Made by a program: the position numbers and the translations under genes. Shown here in pieces: positions 48,011 through 58,719 of a DNA stretch of 64,000 nucleotides (positions within the stretch are counted from its first letter, which is position 1; every line of letters starts with the position of its first letter). This DNA comes from Acidimicrobiaceae bacterium. GTDB lineage: Bacteria; Actinomycetota; Acidimicrobiia; Acidimicrobiales; RAAP-2. The stretch is taken from contig PLHD01000035.1 in the NCBI GenBank assembly GCA_003138815.1, positions 1 through 64,000 of the forward strand, given 5' to 3'. The notes under the pieces are model-generated. The model was not told where the DNA came from. It worked only from the letters and a program-made list of their open reading frames with translations, and did no database searches.

Positions 48011-50624
48011 CGAACCGAACGACCGACGGCCGCTGGTGCTGTTGGACGGGATGTCGCTCGCGTTCCGTGCATTCTTCGCTCTCACCACCGACATTGCCAC
48101 TTCCGAGGGCCTGGTGACCAACGCCCTGCACGGCTTCGCGTCGATGTTGAACTCGCTCATCCGCTCGCAGAACCCGCGGGCCCTCGCCGTGGCCTTCGAC
48201 CTACCGGGAGGGACCTTCCGCGACGAGATGACCGAGGATTACAAGGGCGGTCGCGCCGAGACGCCCGTGGAACTCGAGCCGCAGTTCGAGCTGATCCGCA
48301 ACCTCTGCGAGGTGCTGCACATCCCGGTGTTGGGCGTGCCCGGCTTCGAGGCCGACGACGTCCTGGCGACCCTGGCGACCTGGGGACGCGAGGAGGAGAT
48401 ACCGGTGGTCGTGGTGACGGGCGATCGGGACACGTTTCAACTGGTTGAAGACCCCTACGTGAAGGTCCTCTACAACCGGCGCGGGGTGTCGGACTACTCG
48501 CTCTACGACGAGGCCGGGATCATCGAGCGCTGCGGTATCGAGCCCAAGCGCTACATCCTGCTCGCGGCGCTTCGCGGCGACGCGTCGGACAACCTGCCCG
48601 GCGTGCCCGGGATCGGCGAGAAGACTGCCGCGAAGCTTTTCGCCCAGTATCGCGACTTCGACGAGCTCTACCAGCATCTCGCGGACCTGACACCGAAGTT
48701 GCGCGAGAACCTGGCCACCTTCGAGCAGCGCGCGCGAAGCAACGAAAAGGTGATGCGCCTGGTGCGCGACGTGCCCCTGGACTTCACCTTGCAGGACCTC
48801 ACGCTGGGCGGATGGAACCGCGGCGAGGTCGCGGCGTACTTCGAGCGCTTCGAGATGAACACGATGCACTCGCGCTTCGAGAAGCTGATGAGCGACGGCC
48901 TGCTCGGCGCGCCGGCCGAGGGCGCGCGCTCGTCGGCCGAGGCGCCCACGCCCCGGCTCGAGGCGCCCACCCGCCACGTCGCGCTCGCGGCGCTGCTCGC
49001 GGGTGACGCTGCGCCGGTCGTCTCCTACAACGCGTCGAGGGTGGCGGCGTTCGATGTGGGCCAGGGGAGCGTGGCGCTCGGCACGATCCGCGAGTTCCTC
49101 GACCTCGCCGGCGCGTCGACGCCGGCTGGGCATGATCTGAAGGGCCTGTACCGGGTCGCCGCCGAGCAGGGGAGCGTGATCCCCGAGCCGGCCGACGACA
49201 CCTCGATCATGGCCTTCCTGGTCGATGCCACGAGCGGGCGCTACGACCTGGCCGACCTGGCTCAGCGCTTTTTGGGTGAGACGATCACCACGAGCACCCC
49301 TTCGCTCTTCGACGAGACGTCCGACGACGACACCCTCGTGAGGGACGTCGCGGTGATCGCGCGGTTGCGCGCCGACCTGCGCGCCGAGATCGACCGCTGG
49401 CAACTCCAGTTCGTCTACGAGCAGGTGGAGTTGCCGCTCGTCGCGGTGCTGGGCCGAATGGAGGCGCGCGGCATCCGGGTCGACGTGGACCTGCTGCGCG
49501 CGATCGCCGCGGAGTTCACCCAGGAGGCGAACACCCTGGACGCCCAGATACAGAGGGTGGCGGGCCACGAGTTCAAGGTCAACTCGCCCCAGCAGCTCCA
49601 GACGGTCCTCTTCGAGGAGCTCGGGCTGAGCGCAGTCAAGAAGATCAAGTCCGGCTTCTCCACCGACGCCCAGAGCCTCGAGGCGATCGCCGACGAGCAC
49701 AAGATCATCCCGTTGATCCTGCGCTACCGCGAGGTCGAGAAGCTTCGAAGCACCTACGGGGCCCCGCTGATCGACGCGGTCGGCGCCGACGGGCGGATCC
49801 ACGCGACCTTCCACCAGACCGTGGCCCGCACCGGCCGGCTGTCGTCGGAGAACCCCAATCTGCACAACATCCCCGTTCGAAGCCAGGAGGGACGGCGCTT
49901 GCGCTACGCCTTCGTGCCGTCGATCGGCTGGCAGCTGGCGGTCGCCGACTACAACCAGATCGAGCTGCGCATCCTCGCGCACCTCTCCCAGGACACGGGA
50001 CTTCTGGCGGCCTTTGCGTCCAACGAGGACGTGCATCGCACCATCGCCAGTTCCGTGTTCGGCGTGCCGCTGGCCAAGGTCAGCCACGAGCAGCGCGAGC
50101 AGGCCAAGGCCGTCTCGTACGGGCTGGCCTACGGGATGGAGGCCTTCGGGCTGAGTCAGCGCCTCGGCGTGCCCGTGAGTTCGGCCAAGGAAATCATGGA
50201 AAAGTACTTCGCGGGATTCCCGAACCTGCGCGCGTACATGGACAACGTCATCAAGGAGATCCGTTCCAAGGGCTACTCGCGCACCGAGTTCGGCCGGATC
50301 CGTCCCTTCCCGGACCTCGCCACCGCCGTGGGCCCCCAGCGCCAGGCGGCGGAGCGCCAGGCCATGAACGCCGGAATCCAGGGACTGGCCGCCGACATCT
50401 TCAAATCGGCGCTGGTGCGGCTCGATCGTCGCCTGACCAGCGAGGGTCTCGAGGCCCGGCTCATCCTCCAGGTCCACGACGAGGTCCTCGTCGAGGCCCC
50501 CCCGAAGGAGAAGGACCTCGTCGAGGCGATAATCCTCGACGCGCTGACCCACGCCGCGACCCTCAGCGTGCCGCTGGAGATCTCTCTGCACTGGGGCGAG
50601 AACTGGGCGGCCGCCAAGGGCTGA
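47994..50624 (+). CDS. polA: DNA polymerase I
   Basis: Repair polymerase of 876 residues. The N-terminal 5' nuclease domain (to about 290) has GMSLAFRAFFAL, EADDVLATLA and VTGDRDTFQL. The central domain has lost the DxE and other metal-binding residues of the 3'-5' exonuclease, as in mycobacterial PolA. The polymerase domain has RTGRLSSENPNLHNIP, ADYNQIELRILAHLS, QAKAVSYGLAYGM and LQVHDEVLVEAP. GTG 47994 is the ORF-track start; two TTG codons follow at 48000 and 48003. Coupled to pdtaR by overlap. Confidence 0.94.
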   Translation: MSLLADEPNDRRPLVLLDGMSLAFRAFFALTTDIATSEGLVTNALHGFASMLNSLIRSQNPRALAVAFDLPGGTFRDEMTEDYKGGRAETPVELEPQFELIRNLCEVLHIPVLGVPGFEADDVLATLATWGREEEIPVVVVTGDRDTFQLVEDPYVKVLYNRRGVSDYSLYDEAGIIERCGIEPKRYILLAALRGDASDNLPGVPGIGEKTAAKLFAQYRDFDELYQHLADLTPKLRENLATFEQRARSNEKVMRLVRDVPLDFTLQDLTLGGWNRGEVAAYFERFEMNTMHSRFEKLMSDGLLGAPAEGARSSAEAPTPRLEAPTRHVALAALLAGDAAPVVSYNASRVAAFDVGQGSVALGTIREFLDLAGASTPAGHDLKGLYRVAAEQGSVIPEPADDTSIMAFLVDATSGRYDLADLAQRFLGETITTSTPSLFDETSDDDTLVRDVAVIARLRADLRAEIDRWQLQFVYEQVELPLVAVLGRMEARGIRVDVDLLRAIAAEFTQEANTLDAQIQRVAGHEFKVNSPQQLQTVLFEELGLSAVKKIKSGFSTDAQSLEAIADEHKIIPLILRYREVEKLRSTYGAPLIDAVGADGRIHATFHQTVARTGRLSSENPNLHNIPVRSQEGRRLRYAFVPSIGWQLAVADYNQIELRILAHLSQDTGLLAAFASNEDVHRTIASSVFGVPLAKVSHEQREQAKAVSYGLAYGMEAFGLSQRLGVPVSSAKEIMEKYFAGFPNLRAYMDNVIKEIRSKGYSRTEFGRIRPFPDLATAVGPQRQAAERQAMNAGIQGLAADIFKSALVRLDRRLTSEGLEARLILQVHDEVLVEAPPKEKDLVEAIILDALTHAATLSVPLEISLHWGENWAAAKG

Positions 50625-50648
50625 ATTCTCTCGTGGTAAGGTCTTTCT

Positions 50649-50671
50649 CTGGGTTTGCACCGGAGACCCAG
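50649..50671 (+). promoter_or_regulatory. hairpin in the rpsA leader
   Basis: CTGGGTTT and AGACCCAG pair (eight base pairs, one G-U) around a seven-base loop GCACCGG, in the 81-base polA-rpsA gap. No T run follows. It could be a terminator of polA or a control element for S1, which in other bacteria limits its own translation. TTGCAC, a possible -35, is inside it. Confidence 0.45.
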
Positions 50672-50705
50672 CCCCTATCGTCTAGCTGACCCCGGTGTGG
50701 TCGCA

Positions 50706-52157
50706 ATGGAAATACGTATGTCGCAAGGCCAGAGCCTGCTCTCCACCCAGGAAATGGGTTCCTTCGATGCAGAGGGCCACTATGTGCCCCGCATCGTCAC
50801 CGAAGATGACATGGTCGGCACGGATCTCGCCACCCTCGTCGGTGACAGTGTCCTCGAGTTCGACGACGGCGACCTCGTCATGGGCACCGTCGTAAAGATC
50901 GACCGCGACGAGGTGCTGCTGGACATCGGGTTCAAGTCCGAAGGCGTCATTCCATCGCGCGAGCTCTCCATTCGCAACGACGTCGACCCCTCCGAGATCG
51001 TCTCGCTGGGCGAGCGCATCGAATGCCTCGTCCTGCAGAAGGAAGACAAGGAAGGGCGCCTCGTCCTGTCCAAGAAGCGCGCTCAGTACGAGAAGGCGTG
51101 GAGCAACATCGAAGAGCTCAAGAACCGCGACGAGGTCGTCAAGGGCGTGGTCATCGAGGTCGTCAAGGGCGGGCTCATCGTCGACATCGGACTTCGCGGC
51201 TTCCTGCCGGCCTCACTGGTCGAGTTGCGCCGCGTGCGCGAGCTCCAGCCCTACATCGGCAAGACCGTCGAGGCGAAGATCATCGAGCTCGACCGCAACC
51301 GCAACAACGTCGTGCTGTCGCGTCGCGCGTGGCTCGAGGAGACCCAGAAGGAGCAGCGAGGCGACTTCTTGAACAACCTCAAGCCCGGCGAGCGCCGTCA
51401 TGGCGTCATCTCGTCGGTCGTCAACTTCGGTGCCTTCGTGGACCTCGGCGGCATGGACGGGCTCATCCACGTCTCGGAACTCAGCTGGAAGCACATCGAC
51501 CACCCCAGCCAGGTCGTCTCCGTCGGCGACGAGGTCGACGTCGAGGTACTGGACGTCGACTTCGCCAAGGAGCGCATCTCCCTGTCGCTCAAGGCCACCC
51601 AGTCGGACCCCTGGCAGGTGTTCGCCGAGAGCCACTCGGTCGACCAGCTGGTCTACGGCCGCGTCACCAAGATGGTGCCCTTCGGCGCCTTCGTGCAGGT
51701 GGGCGACGGCATCGAGGGTCTCGTGCACATCTCCGAGCTGGCCGCCCACCACGTCGAGACGCCGGACCAGGTGGTCACGGCCGGCGAGGAGCTGTGGGTC
51801 AAGATCATCGAGCTCGACACCGCTCGGCGGCGCATCTCGCTGTCGATCAAGCAGGCCGCGGAAGGCGGCGAGGTCTCCGAGGAGTACCGCGAGGCGTTCG
51901 GAACGCACGCCTACGACACCGAGGGTAACTACATCGGCGGCATCGAGTACGGCGAGTTCACCCCCGAGACCGAGGCGCAGGCCGCGTGGGCCGAGTACGT
52001 GACGCCCGAGGCCGGGGCCACCGACTCTGAGGGCGACGCAACGGACGACGCTGGCGAAGCAGCCCCACTCGAGGCCGAGGCGGCCCCCGAGGCCGAAGCC
52101 ACGCCCGACGTCGAGAATGACGTCACTGCGCCGGCTGAGGATCCCTCCGCCGAATAG
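50706..52157 (+). CDS. rpsA: 30S ribosomal protein S1
   Basis: Four S1 RNA-binding repeats: VMGTVVKIDRDEVLLDIGFKSEG, then KGVVIEVVKGGLIVDIG, HGVISSVVNFGAFVDLGG and YGRVTKMVPFGAFVQVGDG. SKKRAQYEKAW and NRNNVVLSRRAWLEETQ match mycobacterial S1 closely. The last 70 residues are an acidic, alanine-rich tail. Two ATGs are possible, 50706 (483 residues) or 50718 (MSQGQSLL). The gene is followed by a long stem-loop. Confidence 0.94.
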   Translation: MEIRMSQGQSLLSTQEMGSFDAEGHYVPRIVTEDDMVGTDLATLVGDSVLEFDDGDLVMGTVVKIDRDEVLLDIGFKSEGVIPSRELSIRNDVDPSEIVSLGERIECLVLQKEDKEGRLVLSKKRAQYEKAWSNIEELKNRDEVVKGVVIEVVKGGLIVDIGLRGFLPASLVELRRVRELQPYIGKTVEAKIIELDRNRNNVVLSRRAWLEETQKEQRGDFLNNLKPGERRHGVISSVVNFGAFVDLGGMDGLIHVSELSWKHIDHPSQVVSVGDEVDVEVLDVDFAKERISLSLKATQSDPWQVFAESHSVDQLVYGRVTKMVPFGAFVQVGDGIEGLVHISELAAHHVETPDQVVTAGEELWVKIIELDTARRRISLSIKQAAEGGEVSEEYREAFGTHAYDTEGNYIGGIEYGEFTPETEAQAAWAEYVTPEAGATDSEGDATDDAGEAAPLEAEAAPEAEATPDVENDVTAPAEDPSAE

Positions 52158-52167
52158 CCCTGGCCTC

Positions 52168-52215
52168 GCAAGTAGCCCGCCCTAGCGCCACTCGGCGCCG
52201 GGCCGGGCTACTTGC
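52168..52215. terminator. bidirectional stem-loop between rpsA and dppF
   Basis: GCAAGTAGCCCG pairs perfectly over 12 bases with CGGGCTACTTGC, with further G-C pairing (GCGCC/GGCGC) around an ACTC loop. It spans the gap and includes the dppF stop codon. There is no T run on either side, as is common for actinobacterial terminators. It is the strongest hairpin I see. Confidence 0.75.
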
Positions 52216-53179
52216 GCGTTATGGCCAGCGGGTAGTGGCAGGAGACCTGGTGGCCCGGAGCGATCTCCCGGGCCAGGGGCTCCTCGGCCGCGCACTTCTC
52301 GGTGGCGTTGGGGCAGCGCGTGCGGAACCGGCAGCCGCTCGGCGGGTTCATGGGGCTCGGCGGCTCACCCTGCAGGACGTCGCCGTGGATCGGTGAGTCG
52401 GGGTCGGCCTCGAGAGCCGCACCGAGCAGGAACTTCGTGTACGGGTGAGCCGGACTGTCGTAGAGCACGTCGGACGGTCCCAGCTCGCAGATCTTGCCCA
52501 GGTACATCACCGCTACGCGGTCGCTGACGTTCTTGACGACGGCGAGGTCGTGGGCGATGAACAAGAGGGTCAGGCCGTACTGCGCCTTCAGGTCCTCGAG
52601 CAGGTTCAGGATCTGGGCCTGCACCGACACGTCCAGCGCCGAGACCATCTCGTCGCAGATGAGCATCTTCGGGCGCATGGCGAGGGATCGGGCGATCGAG
52701 ATCCGCTGACACTGGCCGCCCGAGAACTGGCGGGGGTAGCGGTTGCCGTAGACCGACGGGTCGATCCCCACCTTGTTGAGCAGGTCGCTCACGACCGCGT
52801 CGCGGTTGTCGGCGTGGCGGAACCAGCAGTCGAGCGGCTCGGCCACGATGTCCTTGACTCGGCGTCGGGGATTGAGCGAGCTGATCGGGTCCTGGAAGAT
52901 CATCTGCATCCTCGTGCGCGCGCCGCGCAGGGTCCTCTTCTTGAGTGCAGTGATGTCCACGTTGTCGAGCTCGACGGTTCCGCTGGTGGGCTCGATGATC
53001 CTCATCAGCGCCTTGCCGGTGGTGGACTTGCCGCAGCCGGACTCGCCCACGAGGCCCAGCGTCTCGCCTTCGAAGATGTCGAAGGTCACCCCGGCCACGG
53101 CGCTCACCGTGTGGCGGCCCTTGCCGAAGTTCACCACGAGGTCGCGCACGCGCAGGAGCGGCTGTTGCGTGTCGGTCAT
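52208..53179 (-). CDS. dppF: peptide/nickel-type ABC transporter ATPase, DppF/OppF class
   Basis: ATPase of 323 residues. Walker [28 protein letters not shown], signature [16 protein letters not shown], Walker [12 protein letters not shown] and the C-terminal oligopeptide-transporter region [15 protein letters not shown] with its cysteines. ATG 53179 overlaps the dppD stop by four bases. The stop codon lies inside the terminator stem. Probably imports peptides; the substrate is not determined. Confidence 0.9.
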   Translation of the reverse strand: MTDTQQPLLRVRDLVVNFGKGRHTVSAVAGVTFDIFEGETLGLVGESGCGKSTTGKALMRIIEPTSGTVELDNVDITALKKRTLRGARTRMQMIFQDPISSLNPRRRVKDIVAEPLDCWFRHADNRDAVVSDLLNKVGIDPSVYGNRYPRQFSGGQCQRISIARSLAMRPKMLICDEMVSALDVSVQAQILNLLEDLKAQYGLTLLFIAHDLAVVKNVSDRVAVMYLGKICELGPSDVLYDSPAHPYTKFLLGAALEADPDSPIHGDVLQGEPPSPMNPPSGCRFRTRCPNATEKCAAEEPLAREIAPGHQVSCHYPLAITRK

Positions 53180-54183
53180 GACGTCGGGGCTCCTTGTGAG
53201 GCGGGCAGCGGGTTCCAGCAGGCGAAGAAGTGGCCGGGCGCACCGGACGACTGGAGTTCCGGGCGTTCCTGGTGGCAGCGCTCGGTGGCGTAGGCGCAAC
53301 GCGGCGCGAAGCTGCATCCGGCGCTCAGCTTCATGAGGTTCGGCGGCCGGCCCGGAATGGCGATGAGGCGCGTGTGGGAGGGATTGGTCACCTTGGGCGA
53401 ACTCTCGAGCAGCGCCCTGGTGTAGGGCATCCGGTGGTTGGTGAAGACCTCTCGCGTATCGCCTATCTCGACGATCCGCCCGGCGTACATCACGATGATG
53501 CGCGACGTCCTCGTCGCCACGACCCCCAGGTCGTGGGTCACCAGGATGACCGACATGTGCAGGCGCTCCTTGAGCTCGTCAATCAGGTTGAGGATCTGGG
53601 CCTGGATCGTGACATCGAGGCCGGTGGTCGGCTCGTCGGCCATCAGCAGCTTCGGCGAGCAGGCCAGCGCGATGGCGATCACGACGCGCTGGCGCATGCC
53701 TCCGGAAAGCTGGCCGGGGTACGCGCTGTAGCGCCGCTCGGGCGAGGGGATCCCCACCAGCTCGAGCAGTTCGATGGCCCTCGCCTTGGCGGCCTCCCGG
53801 CTCATGCCCAGACGCACCCGCAGCGACTCGTCGATCTGCTTGCCGATGCGCATGACCGGGTTCAGCGACGTCATCGGGTCCTGGAAGACCATGGCGACGT
53901 CGATGCCCCAGTACTTGCGCTTCTCGTTCTCGCTCGCCCCGACGATCTGGTGGCCGTTCAGCAGCACCGAACCGGTGACCGTGACGTTGGTGCGCGGCTG
54001 GAGGCCCATGATGGTCCGCGACAGCACTGTCTTGCCCGAGCCCGACTCACCGACGATCCCGAGGGTCTCGTTCTTGTTGATGTTGAAGGAGATCCCGCCG
54101 ACGGCGGGCAGCGGACCGCCGGGGGTGGCGAAGGTCGTGGTCAGGTCCTCGACGACGAGAAGCTTCTCCGGCTCGGTGCTCAC
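53176..54183 (-). CDS. dppD: peptide/nickel-type ABC transporter ATPase, DppD/OppD class
   Basis: ATPase of 335 residues: Walker A GESGSGKTVLSRTI, QDPMTSLNPVMRIG, signature LSGGMRQRVVIAIALA, Walker B LLMADEPTTGLD and the C-terminal cysteine motif CSFAPRCAYATERC. I start it at GTG 54183, which overlaps the dppC stop (GTGA); the ORF-track start 35 codons upstream is inside dppC. It forms a heterodimer with DppF. Confidence 0.9.
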   Translation of the reverse strand: MSTEPEKLLVVEDLTTTFATPGGPLPAVGGISFNINKNETLGIVGESGSGKTVLSRTIMGLQPRTNVTVTGSVLLNGHQIVGASENEKRKYWGIDVAMVFQDPMTSLNPVMRIGKQIDESLRVRLGMSREAAKARAIELLELVGIPSPERRYSAYPGQLSGGMRQRVVIAIALACSPKLLMADEPTTGLDVTIQAQILNLIDELKERLHMSVILVTHDLGVVATRTSRIIVMYAGRIVEIGDTREVFTNHRMPYTRALLESSPKVTNPSHTRLIAIPGRPPNLMKLSAGCSFAPRCAYATERCHQERPELQSSGAPGHFFACWNPLPASQGAPTS

Positions 54184-55046
54184 AGCTTCACCTCGGTGAC
54201 GTCGTAGTGGCTGCGGAGTCGGTCGCCCATGAAGTTCAGGCCGAGCAGGAACAGGCAGATCGCCAGCGAGGGGAACAGCGCCAGCCACGGGTTCTGGGCC
54301 AGTACGGTGCGCGACTCATTGATCATGTTGCCCCACGAAGGGGTGGGCGGATTCACCGAGAGCCCGAGGAAGGCCAGTGCCCCTTCGAGGATGATGACGG
54401 TGGCGACGCCGATCAGCAGGAAGGAGATGCCGATCGGCGCGATGTTGGGCAGCAGCTCCTTGACCAGTATCCGCCGGTCCGTCGCTCCCTGCACCTTCGC
54501 GGCCGTCACGTAGTCCTTGGTGGCCACGGCCATGGTGGCGGTTCGGATCACGCGGTAGACGAGCGGGATCGACGCGATGCCGATGACGACGATGATCTTG
54601 TAGAGCGAGCGCGGCGTCCAGAACGACAGCACCGCGATGGTCGCGATGATCGCGGGGAAGGCCAGCAGGACGTACATCACGGTGGTCAGGATGGCGTCGA
54701 AGCGGCCCCGGCGATAGGCCGCCAGCATGCCCAGGGGAGCCCCGATCCCGAAGCCGATGATCATCGCGCCCACCCCGACCGAGATCGACACCCTCGAGCC
54801 ATACACGATCCGTGTGAAGATGTCGCGGCCGAGGTCGTCCGTGCCGAGGAGATGGTGGAGCGAGGGTCCGGCGTTCACGAGGGCGTAGTTCTGGTAGAGC
54901 GGGTTCTGTAGGGGCAGCACGTTGGCGAAGATCGCGCCGAAGACGTTCAGGACGATCCAACCGACGCACACCCAGAAGAGCACGCCCATCGGCTCCCTCT
55001 TCTCGGACTTCTCTACCAGCGGGGCTTCGTCTTGGAGATCACTCAC
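54180..55046 (-). CDS. dppC: peptide ABC transporter permease, DppC/OppC class
   Basis: Permease of about 288 residues with six helices. It has an N-terminal cytoplasmic segment, LLGTDDLGRDIFTRIVYGSR (family signature), and the ATPase-contact loop DYVTAAKVQGATDRRILVKELLPN. I start at GTG 55046, within the end of dppB and behind a GAGG, rather than ATG 55085. The two starts differ by 13 residues and cannot be separated with certainty. Confidence 0.88.
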   Translation of the reverse strand: MSDLQDEAPLVEKSEKREPMGVLFWVCVGWIVLNVFGAIFANVLPLQNPLYQNYALVNAGPSLHHLLGTDDLGRDIFTRIVYGSRVSISVGVGAMIIGFGIGAPLGMLAAYRRGRFDAILTTVMYVLLAFPAIIATIAVLSFWTPRSLYKIIVVIGIASIPLVYRVIRTATMAVATKDYVTAAKVQGATDRRILVKELLPNIAPIGISFLLIGVATVIILEGALAFLGLSVNPPTPSWGNMINESRTVLAQNPWLALFPSLAICLFLLGLNFMGDRLRSHYDVTEVKL

Positions 55047-55989
55047 GGCTAATCCTCGGATCGACAATATTGATGATGAAGTCAAAGGTGAAGTTGATCA
55101 GCACGACTCCCACCGACACGACGAAGACGATGCCCTGGACCAGCAGGTAGTCGCTGTTGAAGATCGCCGTGATCAGCGTGTAGCCCAGGCCCGGAATGGC
55201 GAGCAGGTACTGCACGATGAAGCCGCTCGCCAGGAGCCCGCCGATGTTCACTCCGGCGGTGCCGAGCAGCGCGACCGACGAGGGGCGAAAGGCGTGACGC
55301 CACATGATTCGCCGCTGGCTGATCCCCTTGGACCTGGCCAGCGTGATGAACTCCTCTTGGAGGGTTGCGATCAGGTCGCTTCGCAGCACCCGGTAGTACA
55401 CGACGAAGCTGCCGATGGCCAGGGTGAAGGCGGGCAGCGCCAGGCTCTCTAGGTTCGCAACCCAGTCCGTGCCCAGCGAGACGTAGGAGGACGGGCCCGT
55501 ATGGGGAACGCCCAGCTTGATGGAGATGAGCAGGACCAGCATGACGATGACGACGAAGGGCGGGATCGACAGGAGGGTGAAGCTGGAGGCGCCCAGGACA
55601 CGGTCGAGGGGACCGTCGGGCCGGCGCGACGAGCGCATCGCCATCGGAATCGCGGTGGCGAAGGCGATGATCTGGCTGAGCACGATGATCTCGACGTCGA
55701 TGGGCAGCGCCGCGCCGATGACGCTCGTCACCGACGTCTGCGATATGAACGAGGTGCCGAGATTCCCGTGCAGGACGTTGCCCATCCAGATGAAGTACTG
55801 CTCGTAGATCGGCCGGTTGAGCCCGAGAAGCTTGTAGAGCTTGGCCGTGTACTCCGGGGTGGCTCCGACGCCGGCAATGACGGTCGCGGGGTTGCCCGGC
55901 AGGAGGTGGATCAAATAGAAACTGCCGATGGAGATGACGAAGACTATGCCGATCAACATCAGCAGACGTCGTGTGACGTATTTGAGCAC
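55039..55989 (-). CDS. dppB: peptide ABC transporter permease, DppB/OppB class
   Basis: Permease of 316 residues with six helices: the N-terminal helix RLLMLIGIVFVISIGSF, LLPGNPATVIAG, then the EAA-type loop EEFITLARSKGISQRRIMWRHAFRP in two parts and the ending DFIINIVDPRISRE. The start is GTG 55989 after a GGGGGG ribosome site. It leads the operon dppB-C-D-F. No substrate-binding lipoprotein gene occurs in or next to the operon, so the binding protein must be elsewhere. Confidence 0.9.
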   Translation of the reverse strand: MLKYVTRRLLMLIGIVFVISIGSFYLIHLLPGNPATVIAGVGATPEYTAKLYKLLGLNRPIYEQYFIWMGNVLHGNLGTSFISQTSVTSVIGAALPIDVEIIVLSQIIAFATAIPMAMRSSRRPDGPLDRVLGASSFTLLSIPPFVVIVMLVLLISIKLGVPHTGPSSYVSLGTDWVANLESLALPAFTLAIGSFVVYYRVLRSDLIATLQEEFITLARSKGISQRRIMWRHAFRPSSVALLGTAGVNIGGLLASGFIVQYLLAIPGLGYTLITAIFNSDYLLVQGIVFVVSVGVVLINFTFDFIINIVDPRISRE

Positions 55990-56027
55990 TCGTTCCCCCC
56001 GTGACTCCTAAGGACACTAGCCACTAC

Positions 56028-56039
56028 TTGACTCGTCAA
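56028..56039 (-). promoter_or_regulatory. palindrome TTGACTCGTCAA in the dppB-coaE spacer
   Basis: A perfect 5+5 inverted repeat with two central bases in the 106-base divergent spacer. On the minus strand its TTGACG could be the -35 of dppB, with TAGTGT 14 bases further on. This is where an operator for the transporter would be expected. Confidence 0.45.
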
Positions 56040-56083
56040 TGGGCCATCCCGGTTCGAGGGGCGGTCCGCTCCCAGCGGGTGGC

Positions 56084-56095
56084 TACCGTAGTCAG
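56084..56095 (+). promoter_or_regulatory. leaderless-type promoter -10 of coaE
   Basis: TACCGT is followed by six bases and GTG 56096, with no Shine-Dalgarno sequence. Confidence 0.55.
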
Positions 56096-56666
56096 GTGAG
56101 AAGAATTGCGATTGCGGGTGGCATTGGTGCGGGCAAGACCGTCGTGACGGACCGGCTGTCGAGCCTGGGCTGGCCCGTGATCGACGCCGACGTCGTAGCG
56201 CGCCAGATCGTCGAGCCGGGCGCGCCGGCGTGGCGGTCGCTGCGAGACGCCTTCGGCGACGCGGTACTGAACTCGGACCGGTCGATCGATCGGACGTTCC
56301 TGGCTGACGTGGTGTTCCACGACCCCACGGCGCTGCGTCGACTGAACCGCATAACCCACGGCTACATCGGCGCCGAGATCGTCCGCCAGCTCGACGAGAT
56401 TCGGGCGCGGGCCGTCTTCGTGGCCCTGCCGCTCTTCCGGCCCGAGCATCGCGACGCGCTCGGGCTCGACGAGGTGTGGGCCGTGGAGGTCGAACCCGAG
56501 ACCGCCGTGGCCAGGCTGCGCGGCGCTCGAGGCTTTTCTGAGGCTGACGCCCGCGCGCGCCTGGCGGCCCAGATGTCCAACGACGAGCGTGAAGCACTCG
56601 CTGACCGGGTGTTCTGGAACGAGGGCACGCTCGAGGAGCTCTTCGTTAGTCTGGCACGGGTGATGG

Positions 56667-56692
<26 letters not shown>
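56096..56692 (+). CDS. coaE: dephospho-CoA kinase
   Basis: Last step of coenzyme A synthesis. The 198-residue protein begins RRIAIAGGIGAGKT (Walker A) and has VIDADVVARQIVEPG and VFHDPTALRRLNRITHGYI, the CoaE-specific segments. GTG 56096 replaces the ORF-track start because the kinase P-loop begins here and the -10 spacing fits. It overlaps uvrB by 26 bases. Confidence 0.93.
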
Positions 56693-58703
<2,011 letters not shown>

Positions 58704-58707
58704 CCGG

Positions 58708-58719
58708 TAGATTCACCTT
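58708..58719 (+). promoter_or_regulatory. leaderless-type promoter -10 of uvrA
   Basis: CCGGTAGATT gives TAGATT followed by six bases and ATG 58720, four bases after the uvrB stop. CTGACT 16 bases upstream is a fair -35, making this one of the more complete promoters here. Confidence 0.6.
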
